Assembly: GCA_019925095.2 (NCBI GenBank)
Contig: CM034412.1
Location: 15,538,001 to 15,602,000, forward strand
DNA: 64,000 bases
Source of the DNA: Dendrolimus kikuchii
Taxonomy: Eukaryota; Arthropoda; Insecta; Lepidoptera; Lasiocampidae
Direction: 5' to 3'
How positions within the stretch are numbered: position 1 is the first letter of the stretch; every line of letters begins with the position of its first letter. This document shows, in pieces, positions 51,549 through 62,578 of this stretch. Made by a program: the position numbers and the translations under genes. The notes beneath the pieces are model-generated. The model made no database searches, was not told the DNA's origin, and saw only the letters and a list, made by a program, of their open reading frames with translations.

Positions 51549-52099
51549 ATCGGCAGACATACACACATTGTATATACCCAAGCTAAGCAAGTTACGCTTG
51601 TGTTATGGGTAATATACAGCGGACAACACTAGGGCCCAAACATCCAGACTACATACAGTAAACAACGGAAAGTCCATTTACGAAATTTATATTTTTTTCC
51701 GTGCAGGAACGGAGAAAGAATACAATTTCCTGCGGCCGGGCGGCCTGTCGTAAGAGGCGACAAAACAACCAACAGCCAGGTGGTAGGGCATTTGCCCGAC
51801 TGGATGGCTACCACCCCTGGTCTAGAGTATGTCTCCATAACAACCTTGAGTTGTGTTCCGGCATTAGTGACCAGGTTCCAGTCTCCCTTAAGAGAGCAGC
51901 AGCGCATTTGTAGCACCTTTGGTGTGGCAAATGTCCATAGGCGATAGTAACCGCTTTTCATCAAGAGGGCCGTCTGCCTGTCTGCTGAACTCATGCAATA
52001 AAAATAAAATAAAAAAGCAATGCCAGGAATCGAACCCGGAGCCTCTGAGTTTCAGTGAGCTCGGTCGGGTAAGGCCCGTTCAACCACAGAGGCCGTGAC
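51549..52099 (-). mobile_element. tRNA-derived SINE split by R300
   Basis: 51549-51695 is the 3' half and 52017-52099 the tRNA-like head with reversed B-box GGAATCGAACC. Diverged from the other SINE copies, so older. Confidence 0.8.
51697..52016 (+). repeat. R300 SINE-like element nested in the tRNA-SINE
   Basis: CCGTGCAGGAACGGAGAAAG to CATGCAATAAAAATAAAATA. Confidence 0.9.
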
Positions 52100-53075
52100 A
52101 TTATAAAACTTGAAAGTGTATCAAATTCATAATTATGATACACACTTATAAGTTCCGCTACCCGCTCGCGGACTCACCACAGCTTTATACTACGTGAACG
52201 AGTTATGAATCCCACGATGTATAATTATAACTTTTGTTGCTTCCTGATTTTCAAAGTCAAAATGTAAATATATTATATAATTAATTAATTATTTTCTGTC
52301 TGTTTTTCTATATGTATTATCCTTAGATCATATAAACGTCTAGATCACGCATCAATTCTGCGCTATTCAAATGTGTCGGAACTATTTTAAAACGGGAAAG
52401 GATAAGGATGAGATGTCATTTAATCGGAAAACTTAACACTTTTCTCATGATTTCTTTGTAAAAACGTGAAATTAAATTTCGACATTTTCGAGGTTATTAT
52501 AGGTATTCGAATTGATTGATGTTGTTAGGTGAGAAGTGTGACTTATTTTCCAAAATTTGGGGACTTTTGTTACGATTTTTTTTTATTTATGAAATATGAC
52601 TAATTGAAAAAATCTATTGAAAACAGACATGTAATATTTGTGTGTCCGGTTTTCTTAAACTAGTTTATATTACGTTTTAGACTTTCTACGGATCCAATTG
52701 TAGCATATTGTTGGACAAAGATATGGATTTTGAAAGGAAGTATTTTGAATCATTTTCGGAGATATTTTTACACTATGTTTTTTATATTTTCTTATCAACG
52801 GCAGAATTGTATTGAAATAAAGTACCTAAAATAATTATATATGATCGTGACCGATAAGATGTAAGTTGTGTGAAGGATAATTAGAAAATTTAAGAATACT
52901 TAACCATCATATAAAATTATTTCTAATCTAATCTTAGCGCTTTGGACAATATAAACTTTTTAATGTAACCTTATGACGTTTGACATAGAATTGACAGAAT
53001 GCGTGCTGCAAATATCGTCAGAGAGGATGTAAAAAACCTGAATATCGTTTAAAGCAGATGCTTCGGTCGGAGTTA
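52100..53075. other. No gene or repeat recognised
   Basis: AT-rich, no long frame, no word shared with other parts of the window. One of the longest element-free stretches. Confidence 0.45.
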
Positions 53076-53276
53076 TCTGTACTAATATTATAAAGAGGTA
53101 AAGTTTGTAAGTTTGTGACGTTGTAGGGGGTAATCTCGGAATCTACTAAACCGATTTTAAAAATTATTTTACTGTTGGAAAGCTACGTTAACTGGGAGTG
53201 TCATAGGCTATATAACATGACGCTTTATACCACGGGAGCGGGACAGACCACGGGTGAATCCGCGCCGGGCCGCTAG
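53076..53276 (+). mobile_element. Hel-B Helitron-like element (201 bp)
   Basis: TCTGTACTAATATTATAAAG to CCGCGCCGGGCCGCTAG, flanked by A and T. Family words GAGGTAAAGTTTGT and CATAGGCTATATAACATGAC. Confidence 0.8.
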
Positions 53277-54356
53277 TAATATTATAGATAACTCTTTATT
53301 GTCATAATTAAGATATTAATTTTGTCTATATTCTGTTAGCTGCATCTCCATTAATTCCTAATAAAGAAATAATTTAATATATTAATATGATAAAAAACAA
53401 ATTTTAGTTCAGAAAATAATCAAACTGAACTAGTTTGAATAAAAACTTTTGGATATGAATATTTTTATTTCTATAATCGCCCTTTTCAAGTGGTTTAGTT
53501 GCTCTTAAGTCCCTACATTAAACTATCCCGTGTACCTACCACGTAGTTCCTACTACTGATACAAACTTTGGATTATACATAAAGCCTACTACCCAATATG
53601 AACCTATTGTATCGTTCCAAGTCTACTATTACAAATGATTTCACTGACTTTTAGCGCAGGATAATCTTTGGGTTATAAATAGTCATCTAATAACCTTCGT
53701 GAACATGATGTGTAACACAAAAATAATTTGCCATTATGAATAGTTTTTTTAGAATTATTACATTAGTATTGGTAATTAACAGACTTATAAATATGTACTA
53801 ATATCTGTACAGACATTTTATTGCGAATTAAAATTACTACATGTGCTATGAATGTGTTATGAATTTATTTGTGCATGTATTTTTTTATGGTTCGTTCCAA
53901 GACACACAACTTTTGTTGCTAATACTTTATTTAAAAAAAACTGAAACCTCTGAGTAATATTAAATTATAACACATAAAGCGATTAAATCATAACGATCAT
54001 TTAAACTTTTCACTTACATAAAAAATATTTAATTATAAAAAATGGGGTAATATTTTTTTCCTGATATCCCGAAAACACAGAGTGAATTTAGCAACGCTTC
54101 GCGTTTTTGATGCCGTTTTTGGCGATGTTGTTTGTTAGCAATGCTCTCTCTAGACATGTTATATCTCAATGGTATTATCTCTATTAAAATTATAAAAGCT
54201 AAGGTATGTAATGTTTGTAACTTCATGACTCAATAACAGAACGGATCTTACTTAAGCCTGATTTACATTAGTTAAGTGGTAAGTTAACTTGCGGAACTGG
54301 CTTGTTAAGTCAATATCACTGTTTGGACAGAATTGTCATAATTAAGTATTAAGTAT
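53277..54356. other. No gene or repeat recognised
   Basis: AT-rich; a 65-codon minus-strand frame at 54029-54226 has no recognised motif. Confidence 0.4.
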
Positions 54357-54530
54357 TGATCGTATACTAGCAGAAGGTGATGTCAGGAGCCTTAAGAACA
54401 GACGAGCGTGTATGACAAGAGCTATGAATCTCAAAGAAGCAAGTGAGGTGTGTAAGAATAAGCCTGAATGGCGCTATGTTGCTCGTGCCTACCCCGCAAG
54501 GGAACTGGCGTGAAGTTATGTATGTATGTA
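54357..54530 (+). mobile_element. L-ATGT LINE 3' end
   Basis: TGATCGTATACTAGCAGAAG through the NRRACMTR-like and AYPARELA codons to a short ATGT tail. Confidence 0.8.
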
Positions 54531-54814
54531 CTTATTTTTGCACGTCCTCCTCGCTGTATTCTTTATAATTAATCGAAGGACCAATATGCGGAGAGCACGT
54601 AGACTGTTTATAGTATAACTGGACATGAAGTATACGATAATTTTTTTATAATATTAATATTTAATACACAACGATACGGCACAATGCAAGCATGAATGTA
54701 GAGTAAAAAAAAGAAGAAAAAAAACAAAAGAATGTTGACAGTGTCAAAATATAAAAAAGTAAATTAAATAAAGAGGTTGATTCCGACAAGTGTCTAAATA
54801 CATTATTCTTTTTA

Positions 54815-55310
54815 ACCGACTACAAAACAAAGAGGAAGTTCTCAACTCGTCGGGATCTTCTTTTTTGTTTTTTTTTTATGTATAATCACCGATTACTCCG
54901 AGATTTATGATCCGATTTACGTGATACTTTTTTGTTCGACGCGAAATAGCTGCCATTTGGTCCCCTAAATATTTGACATAGTTTGGCCTAGTAGTTTTCA
55001 TTTTATGAACATTTTTTATGAAAAATTTTCCACCCCGTTTTATATGTACACAGGTTACGCTGAGATTTATAATCCGATTTACGTGATTCTTATTTAGTTT
55101 GATGCGGAATAGTTGTCATTTGGTCCCATAAAAATTTAACATAGTTTGGTCCAGTAGTTTTCATTTTACGAACATTTTTTTGTTCCCGTTTCTTGGGACC
55201 TATATTTTTTCAGGAGCGCGGCACCTTTCGTAGGTCTACCTATACATAGCTAGACACTAAAAGGTAACAAAAAAATAAAAAAACTTCGTTTAAAAACACC
55301 GACTTCAAAA
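54815..55310 (-). repeat. GTCGGTT-ended dispersed repeat (long copy)
   Basis: TAACCGACTACAAAACAAAG to AACACCGACTTCAAAACC. Includes two internal repeats of GATTTACGTGAT and the word CGTAGGTCTACCTATAC. Reverse of the 3.2-3.65 kb copy. Confidence 0.6.
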
Positions 55311-55503
55311 CCTAAAAATTATAAAATTACTTATTTCTATATATATTATCTAAAACATCTTGAAGTCGGTGCAAAGTAAAACATAAAAATTACTATATTT
55401 TGAAAATTACTAAGCACCGACTTTAAGATGTTTTAGATAATATATATTAATAGTAATAGCTTTAGAAATAAGTTATTTTATACTTTTTAGTTTTTGAAGT
55501 CGG
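55299..55503. repeat. ~205-bp palindrome at the end of the dispersed repeat
   Basis: The left arm (CACCGACTTCAAAACCTAAA ... CATCTTGAAGTCGGTGC, to 55373) is inverted at the right (GCACCGACTTTAAGATGTTT ... TTTTTGAAGTCGGTTG, 55416-55503). Spacer about 42 bp. The right arm also matches 3194-3290. Confidence 0.7.
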
Positions 55504-55519
55504 TTGTTTTAAACGATTT

Positions 55520-55869
55520 TTTTTTATTTTTTACATCTGAAATTCGTGTGTAGTTTTAAGAAAATATAGGTATTTATACTTTTGTTAATCTTAATATACA
55601 ATAATGTTCCTTACAGAGGAACTTCTAATAGAAGGAGCGAAACATCTCGCTTTAGAACACATTAGGCTTGGGGTCTGGTGAATTTGGGGTATGTAAGTAA
55701 TCTACACACGTCATTCCTTGCAATGGGGACTGTGGGCACAGTGTAAATATTAGTTACAGTAGTTGCATGACGCTCTGTGCCACCTTGCAGGTATGTTATG
55801 GCGTAAATTAAGGCCAGTCGCTGCCGTACTACTTATATTTTTATCGCTGATGTATGGCAGATAGCCTGG
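55520..55869. other. No gene recognised
   Basis: Unassigned sequence. Confidence 0.4.
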
Positions 55870-56035
55870 CTTAGCTCACTTGATTTAAAATAATTACCGT
55901 CGCCTGTACACATTTGCCACACCAAAAGTGTTACCAATGTGCTACCGGCCGCGAAGGGGCGACTAGCTAGGTAGCTAGGTTCCTAGCCACTGACGCCGGA
56001 ATATATGTCACGGTTTTTATGACAACCTATATATT
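55870..56035 (-). repeat. Diverged CR1-like LINE 3' tail
   Basis: TAATTACCGTCGCCTGTACA and ACATTTGCCACACCAAAAGT, then CACTGACGCCGGAA, resemble the R300/partner-LINE 3' region. Old. Confidence 0.45.
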
Positions 56036-56962
56036 TTACACGATTTATATTGACGATTAAACAGTAAAAATACGAGTTTTTTAAAACATGCCAACCACAG
56101 CGACATCTGCATTTGGTTTAAAATTCATCTACTTATGACTCCAAACGAGAATGTTGTGGGAAATCAGGACAACTAGTTTATTTAGTGAATTTAAACTAAC
56201 AACTCATTTTTTATGTTATGTAATAATCCTTGTGGCGCTAGTTTAATCATAGAGCATTTGATACCCTTCACTTTTCTATAAAGAATTATTATTTAATTGA
56301 AAGAATTTAAGAAATCAGAACGACGTATTTCCCTGCAATACCAAAGAAATTACTCATAGTAGTGTGTACACGCAATTAAGTACTTAAATATTTAACTTAT
56401 ATATTCTAAGCTTACCTGAAATGAAAAAGAAATGACGTTCAAAGTTAATTCACAAAAACTCCTTTTAAAATAATATTATTTTCTATTATTTAACACTGAT
56501 CACTTCAAAACAATATTTTGTATATCCACCGCCGTCCGCGGTTTCATCTACGTGTTACTTAGTCGTATCAGGCAGCGCCTTCTGAATTGTCAAATACTAT
56601 TTTATGCAAATTTTATTTATGCGTTCACTGGATACAATTTTTATATTTAATTTCATTACAAACATAAAAGACGTGTGTTAACCATTTGGAATTATTATAC
56701 TGTACCAGGGAGGGGTGAATTAAAATTCTTGAGGCGACTTGGGGGTAGTTTAACTTTAATGTAAGGGTAATGTTAACTGAGATTTTGGGTAGGCTTCCAA
56801 GTTCAATGTTTAGGCACAGTAATTATACATTAAGAAGGCCCATTACAGTTCTTTGTTTATAAAATCTTAAGCACATATTCACACTAGGACCTTGTATAGC
56901 GTTCCTGGTAAAAAAAAATCACTCTGTATACTGTATTAGATATACTATTTTCGTCTTCAATA
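56036..56962. other. No gene or repeat recognised
   Basis: AT-rich unassigned stretch. Confidence 0.4.
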
Positions 56963-57163
56963 TCTATACTAATATTATAAAGAGGTAAAGTTTGTGAGTT
57001 TGTGACGTTGTAGGGGGTAATCTCTGGATCTACTAAACCGATTTTAAAAATTCTTTTACTGTTAGAAAGCTACGTTAACAGGGAGTGTCATAGGCTATAT
57101 AACATGACGTTATATACCACGGGAGCGGGACAGAGTGCGGGTGAAACGGCGCGAGATCGCTAG
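56963..57163 (+). mobile_element. Hel-B Helitron-like element (201 bp)
   Basis: TCTATACTAATATTATAAAG to GGCGCGAGATCGCTAG, flanked by A and T. Same length as the 53-kb copy. Confidence 0.8.
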
Positions 57164-57213
57164 TTGTTAATAAAAAAACTTTTAACTTTTGAATAGTATA
57201 GAAAATTCTTACC

Positions 57214-58048
57214 ATGTTTTTATTGCCTGAAGCAGGCAAACAGGCAGACGACCCACTTGATGGAAAGTGGTTACCGTCACTTATGGACGTTTGCAACACC
57301 AGAAGAAAGAAATATTATAACGCTCTTCTTAAGCGACCCCATGTCGTAGCGCAGAGGGAAAACCTCGGCGGGGAAGTACCCTCCAGATCATTGTTGTACG
57401 CGGAACAACCGTTCTAGAAACCCGTTGCGTAGTTGAGCGTGGGAGCTCCAGGAAATGGGGGAGAACATCCCAACGATGGCGAGCGGTGTACATACATACA
57501 TAACTTCACGCCAGTTCCCTTGCGGGGTAGGCACGAACAACAGAGCGCCATTCAGGCTTATTCTTACACTCCTCACTTGCTTCTTTGACATTCATAACTC
57601 TTGTCATGCACGCTCGTCTGTTGTCGTCTGTCTGCGAGCGGTGTGATTGTAAAAATGAGGCGTTGGCACCAGATCGATCAGTTCCTCGGCGCACTCTCCA
57701 TTATACAGGCGGTAGAATACGCAGAGGGACGCAAAGTCTCTCCGAAGGCTAAGCGATTCTAAACCGCCTGTTAGTATGGGATCGTCGACTATACGAAGGC
57801 CGCGATGCTGGATGGAGTCGACAGGGTCAGGTCTGGTAAGCGAGTGCACCAGCCCATAAGTATGAGCAATATTCCATATGCGGCTTAATTTGCGTTTTGT
57901 AAATCGCAAGTCTTTGGAGTGAAATACTGCTTAGACCCGTTTAGCATACCAAGCTTTTTGGAGGCAAGTTTAGCCTTGCCTTCCAGATGACCCCGAAACT
58001 GCACTTCGTTCGTTATATCGACGCCAAAGATCCCGATACTATTGAAGA
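57214..58048 (-). pseudogene. CR1/Jockey-like LINE, RT C-terminus and 3' end, split by L-ATGT
   Basis: Minus strand from 58048: degraded LNLPPKSLVC-like region, IKPHMEYCS-like codons, then FASLCVFYRLYNGECAEELI, DLVPTPHFYNHTARR. It is cut by an L-ATGT insertion at 57490-57633 and continues through FPAEVFPLRYDMGSLKKSV to the 3' tail (GTTGCAAACGTCC read in reverse) and AATAAAAAC. Frameshifts are present. Confidence 0.7.
57490..57633 (-). mobile_element. L-ATGT LINE nested in the CR1-like LINE
   Basis: Flanked by the perfect 11-bp duplication GCGAGCGGTGT (57479-57489, 57634-57644). Confidence 0.9.
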
Positions 58049-58319
58049 TTTTTCAGGCAAACGGCCCACTTGATGGAAAGCGGTTACCATCGCCTATGGA
58101 CATTTGCAACACCAAAGGTGTTACAAATGCGCTGCTGCTCTCTTAAGGGAGACTGGAACCTGGCCACTAATGCCGGAACGCAACTCAAGTTTGTTATGGC
58201 GACATATTTCAGACTAGAGGTGGTAGCCATCATAACCTGGCTGGGGGTTGTTAAGTCGCCTCTTACGACAGGCCGCCTGGCCGCAGGAAATTGTATTCTT
58301 TCTCCGTTCCTGCACGGTT
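58049..58319 (-). repeat. R300 SINE-like element, tail truncated, small internal deletion
   Basis: CAGGCAAACGGCCCACTTGA to CCGTTCCTGCACGG; about 25 bp missing at GCCATCATAACCTGGC. Confidence 0.85.
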
Positions 58320-58567
58320 AGAATAGAGATGAAGAAATGAAAGAAACAGAGATGGTAAGGGGTGTTTTTTGGAACTGTGGCGCAGGGACAAATGGGCCTT
58401 TTTCTTCATTTCAAATACCTAGTAGGACCTAAAAATTATTTTGGACAATATCCGTTAAGTAGTTTTTTAAATACGAGAAATTTTAGATTACATGCTTTTT
58501 CAGGATTCCGTAGAAGAAACACAAAAGCAGTTTGTCATCTCTACTGAACCTCTTGTTTATCGTAAAC

Positions 58568-58751
58568 GTACATACATACATAACTTCACGCCAGTTTCCT
58601 TGCGGGGTAGGCACGAACAACAGAGCGCCATTCAGGCTTATTCTTACATACCTCACTTGCTTCTTTGACATTCATAACTCTTGTCATGCACGCTCGTCTG
58701 TTCTTAAGGCTCCTGACATCACCTTCTGCTAGTACACGATCAATTTGATCA
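58568..58751 (-). mobile_element. L-ATGT LINE, 5'-truncated
   Basis: Flanked by the perfect 12-bp duplication TTTATCGTAAAC (58556-58567, 58752-58763). Confidence 0.9.
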
Positions 58752-58789
58752 TTTATCGTAAACAATTATTATTTATTATTCTAATAATA

Positions 58790-59280
58790 CTAGTGGTCGT
58801 CCGTGATCGAAATTCGACCCTAATAATTAATGTCAAAGACTAGACTTCTATAATCATAGACTTCACTAAGGCTACACTGTTAATTAGACTTGAACAATAA
58901 ACAAAAGAGTATATATGCGTGTGTGTGTCAAACATGGTAATGTGTGTAATGTTTTTTTTAATTGATTTTATGTATTTTGTGCATAATTAAAAAAAAATAT
59001 TAGCATTCGTCGCTTCTTCTCTATATAAACTACTAGCTGTCCCGGCAGACGTTGTTCTGCCCTGAAGAAATAAAATTTAGAACCCGATTGCAGCGCCACC
59101 TACCGGGTCCAATTGTGAATCTAAACCATCCTCGAATCCAGCCGTTTAGGAGTAGTTCACTGTCAACACACGTACAGAAGAATTATATATACAAAGATAA
59201 GTGTGCGAAATTTCATAAGCCTCCGTCCGCGCAATTTTCGTAAAAAGGGGTACAAAGTTTTTGCTTCACGTATTTAAATC
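58790..59280 (-). mobile_element. Hel-D Helitron-like element carrying Hel-C
   Basis: CTAGTGGTCGTCCGTGATCG at the left; TTGCTTCACGTATTTAAAT at the right. Hel-C sits at the same point of Hel-D, and in the same relative direction, as at 16.18 kb. Confidence 0.7.
59033..59197 (-). mobile_element. Hel-C Helitron-like element nested in Hel-D (165 bp)
   Basis: CTAGCTGTCCCGGCAGACGT to ATTATATATACAAAGA, exactly between A and T of Hel-D. Confidence 0.8.
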
Positions 59281-59339
59281 ACGAAACCATTTTCATGACA
59301 TATAATCGAATACGATGCAAGAAAACTTAACTTGTTTGT

Positions 59340-59762
59340 ATTGTATTCTACTCATAGTCCCTCAAGACTATAAGTAGAATACTGAGCCCAGATCACCGTC
59401 TTCTATGGGTAAGGTGCCCAGAAGGCTGGCTACGTTTCCTCGCTGGATCGCCATACTGATCCGTTGGCCGAGGTAAGCACCAGCCGTCTGATTACCCGAA
59501 GAGTCAATGAGTCGTTTCGATAAATTTTGGTAGAGGCTCATGGCCTCAGGACCCCACGGTCCAAGCGTCTCGACAGCAAACGGCACAAACATATAACTCT
59601 CACAGAGGGTTGCATATTTGCTCCGCTTGAGTGATTCGGCTATTTCCGCCGCTGAACCGGCTGATTTAGACGTGTTTGGTAAATGGGATGCGGCCAACGT
59701 GTCTACGCAAATCGCATCCCACACCAAAGGCTTGCCACGCTGCCAGGGAATTACAGTCACGT
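59340..59762 (-). pseudogene. Retroelement-associated C-terminal domain, possibly nuclease-like
   Basis: A 130-codon frame: VIPWQRGKPLVWDAICVDTL, AASHLPNTSKSAG, KRSKYATLCESYMFVPFAVE, TLGPWGPEAMSLYQNLSKRL, GQRISMAIQRGNVASLLGT and stop. I recognise this as a domain found at the end of some animal retroelement proteins after the reverse transcriptase. The pattern W-D-x(4)-D followed by K-x(2)-K-Y-x(12)-F-x-P-x-x-x-E recalls PD-(D/E)XK nucleases, which is inference. The upstream part (a conserved PDG-like start and the reverse transcriptase) is absent. The frame is open, so this copy is fairly young. Confidence 0.55.
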
Positions 59763-59785
59763 ATTAATATAATATAGATAATATT

Positions 59786-59946
59786 GTACTAGCGGAGGGT
59801 GATGTCAGGAGCCTTAAGAACAGACGAGTGTGCATGACAAGAGTTATGAATGTCAAAGAAGCAAGTGAGGTGTGTAAGAATGGGCCTAAATGGCGCTCTG
59901 TTGTTCGTGCCTACCCCGCAAGGGAACTGGCGTGAAGTTATGTATG
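59786..59946 (+). mobile_element. L-ATGT LINE, 5'-truncated
   Basis: Flanked by the perfect 11-bp duplication TAGATAATATT (59775-59785, 59947-59957). Confidence 0.9.
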
Positions 59947-59984
59947 TAGATAATATTACAAAGACATACGCTAATATAATAGCA

Positions 59985-60090
59985 TTTTAGATAACAGTGT
60001 CACGCCACATTAACATCAAATTTGTCAAGGGGCCTCTGCCTACTGGCCTATTCAAGGCCACGCAAGTCCTCCTAAAGTCCGGCCCATTAT
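59985..60090 (-). repeat. Dispersed repeat (copy 3 of 3)
   Basis: GTCACGCCACATTAACATCA and CAAGGGGCCTCTGCC; diverged reverse copy of 38.1-38.3 kb. Confidence 0.45.
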
Positions 60091-60411
60091 TATGGCCCGC
60101 GGTCCTCAAGTAGAGCAATTTGTACGCCATAAAACCATGTGATTTTATGGAATAATCTTGCCATCTTTATGTACCAAGTTTTATGCTAGAAATGATGGTT
60201 TGTTTTGAGAAATACAGTTCAGCATCTTTTTATATCCATCTTTCGCTGTATCTGATCATATACGATTAGATGAATCAATACACGTTGTTATGCACAATAT
60301 ACATACAAGCATGTTACAATATAGACAGACAGGCATGAATTATATATTTTTTTAAATTAAATCATAAAGTTAATAAAATATTTGTACTGTTTATTCTATG
60401 TAGATATAAAT

Positions 60412-60897
60412 TGTTACGAGTTGCAGGACTCGAATTAAAAATGCCGTTGGAATTACTATAGAATTTATTAGAACTATACAAACACGTATAACACAGGTAC
60501 AAATATAACTGAACACAATCAGTTCAAACGTAATGCGCGGTTCAATAAAACGCGCAACGTCCGTCACTATATAGGTTATCGAATGTACACAAGTCTCGCC
60601 TTGATCGTGGTTCTCGCTAGACTGACCATTTCTCCATTGGGCCATTGATTTATGATGCAATATGTCTGCCTGGCAAGCGTCGACGCAGTTTCCCAGAAAG
60701 CGTAATTATGCCTGCGAACGGCCATAAACGAGTACAATACACAATGGACTGTTTTTCTAATTACAAATTTTAAACACAGAGTAAACAGAAGAAGACAGTA
60801 ATAAATAGTTTCAATGTTATTAGCGCAAACGCCGCGGCCGGTAATAAATGTGCTTTGTGTACACTCTACAGGTATGCAGGTGGCCCAAATTGTAACA
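60412..60897 (-). mobile_element. Gypsy-like solo LTR (486 bp)
   Basis: TGTTACGAGTTGCAGGACTC at the left; CAAATTGTAACA at the right. Flanks AAAT (left) and ATAT (right), one base off a duplication. Confidence 0.75.
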
Positions 60898-61187
60898 ATA
60901 TTATAATTTACAAAATAAATAGTTTTTAAATTAAAATAATTAAAATATTCGGGTCGTTTTAGTATTATGCCATAAGGGAGGTTCGCACTGAAAATCAGCG
61001 TTACGTCGAATATTATGTCGCAGCAATTATGAACAAAATTCTCAAAATATGTTTTCATTTTTAAGATATATATTAGCAATGTAAGTACGTCGTCATTTTT
61101 GCAAATAATTTATTTCTTTCTTTCTTTTTTAATACCATATAAAATAATTATCAAAAGTCAAATAATAGCATCTCTCTAGAATAGAAT
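60898..61187. other. No gene recognised
   Basis: AT-rich. A 167-codon minus-strand frame at 60576-61079 runs mainly across the solo LTR and has a biased, low-complexity composition; I do not call it. Confidence 0.4.
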
Positions 61188-61197
61188 AGAATATACT

Positions 61198-61751
61198 AGG
61201 TAAACTTCTAGGCGCTAAGAACCTCAGCCAGAAGGCCCAGCTCGCCATATACAACGCGGTGCTGGTACCTACGCTCACGTATGGATGCGAGAGTTGGGTA
61301 TGAAAGAGAGAGCATGAAAGTAGAGTAAACGCGGTTGAGATGCGAGCACTGCGCAAAATCTGCGGAGTGACGCTCGCGGACCGCGTTCGTAATACCGAAG
61401 TAAGAAAGAGAGTTAGTCTGAAAGAGAGTGTCGGGGTGAAGGTAAGGAAAGGAATGCTCCGGTGGTTCGGGCATGTGGAAAGAATGCATGATGGAAGAAT
61501 GACTAAACAGATATACAATGCAAAAGTGGATGGATGCAGAAGTCGTGGAAGGCCACGACACACCTTCCATGATCAAATTGATCGTGTACTAGCGGAGGGT
61601 GATGGCAGGAGCCTTAAGAACAGACGAGCGTGCATGACAAGAGTTATGAATGTCAAAGAAGCAAGTGAGGTATGTAAGAATGGGCCTAAATGGCGCTCTG
61701 TTGTTCGTGCCTACCCCGCAAGGGAACTGGCGTGAAGTTATGTATGTATGT
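61198..61751 (+). pseudogene. L-ATGT LINE, longest copy (C-terminal RT region to tail)
   Basis: Reads KLLGAKNLSQKAQLAIYNAV, LVPTLTYGCESW, then a TGA where Trp is expected, then VEMRALRKICGVTLADRVRN, KGMLRWFGHVERM, GRPRHTFHDQIDRVL, NRRACMTRVMNVKEASEVC and AYPARELA with stop, then (ATGT)n. LVPTLTYGCESW is the end of the LINE reverse transcriptase; the part after it is the C-terminal domain. Flanked by the 10-bp duplication AGAATATACT (61188-61197, 61752-61761). I cannot fix the clade; it resembles RTE-like insect LINEs. Confidence 0.85.
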
Positions 61752-61761
61752 ATGTAGAATA

Positions 61762-61890
61762 TACTTTATTGCACACAATGTTACAAAATAAATTCGTACA
61801 CACAATCGTAATGATAAGTTCAATGGGCGGTCTTATCGCTGGGAGCGATTTCTTCCAGACAACCTTTGGATGGACAGAAACTCGGTATGG
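61762..61890 (-). repeat. LINE 3' UTR fragment interrupted by L-ATGT
   Basis: TTATTGCACACAATGTTACA and GGGCGGTCTTATCGCTGGGA; the left part of the same relic is AGAATAGAATAGAATATACT at 61178. Related word at 13.4 kb. Confidence 0.45.
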
Positions 61891-62218
61891 ATGGGGGTAG
61901 GTATGCAATAGATATAATATACTGATATATATGTAAATATAAAGGAAAATGTTACTAAATTATATTGTAAACATACACATTTATCTAAATATACAAGTTG
62001 TATGTCCTCAAACAACACCATCCCAGACCAGCATATAAATAGATAACACTATTGTTCAGATACAAATTTGAAATAGTGTTGTTTGACGAGGTCATCTCTC
62101 TCTGTTTTATTTCACCTTCTCCCAATTATGGCGGCGGTAATATAGGGGTAATAAAGGGGGGTTAATATGTCTTATTGAGTATGCATTGTTTGCTACAACT
62201 CCATTAATTCTTCAAAAA
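61891..62218. other. No gene recognised
   Basis: AT-rich unassigned sequence. Confidence 0.4.
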
Positions 62219-62336
62219 GTGATTCTGTAACATACTTCTGTACAAAATTTATTAAAAAAAAGAATTTGAGATATAAATAGAATATGAAATATAAAGAAAA
62301 ATATTTAGCTAGACGTGTTGCTGGGGAGTTTCTTGC
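62219..62336 (+). repeat. Unclassified dispersed repeat (copy 2 of 2)
   Basis: Matches 1080-1200 (GTGATTCTGTAACATACTTC to CGTGTTGCTGGGGAGTTTCT). Confidence 0.5.
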
Positions 62337-62410
62337 TTCCATACCCCTTTATTTTGGCCATAAGTCCTTAGTCCATCACAAATCATATCATCATTCATAC
62401 GTAATAGCAC

Positions 62411-62578
62411 TCATACATACATACATACATAACTTCACGCCAGTTCCCTTGCGGGGTAGGCACGAACAACAGAGCGCCATTTAGGCCCATTCTTACACAC
62501 CTCACTCGCTTCTTTGACATTCATAACTCTTGTCATGCACACTCGTCTGTTCTTAAGGCTCCTGACATCACCCTCCGC
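62411..62578 (-). mobile_element. L-ATGT LINE, 5'-truncated
   Basis: Reverse ATGT tail and family C-terminus to CATCACCCTCCGC. A possible CACTCAT duplication flanks it (62407, 62579). Confidence 0.8.

Noticed and set aside
59368..59760. Host gene reading of the 130-codon frame
   Set aside because: The same C-terminus recurs in fragments at four other places with a shared 3' UTR, so it is a repeated element.
60576..61079. 167-codon minus-strand frame
   Set aside because: More than half lies in a solo LTR and the rest is AT-rich low-complexity sequence; no motif was seen.
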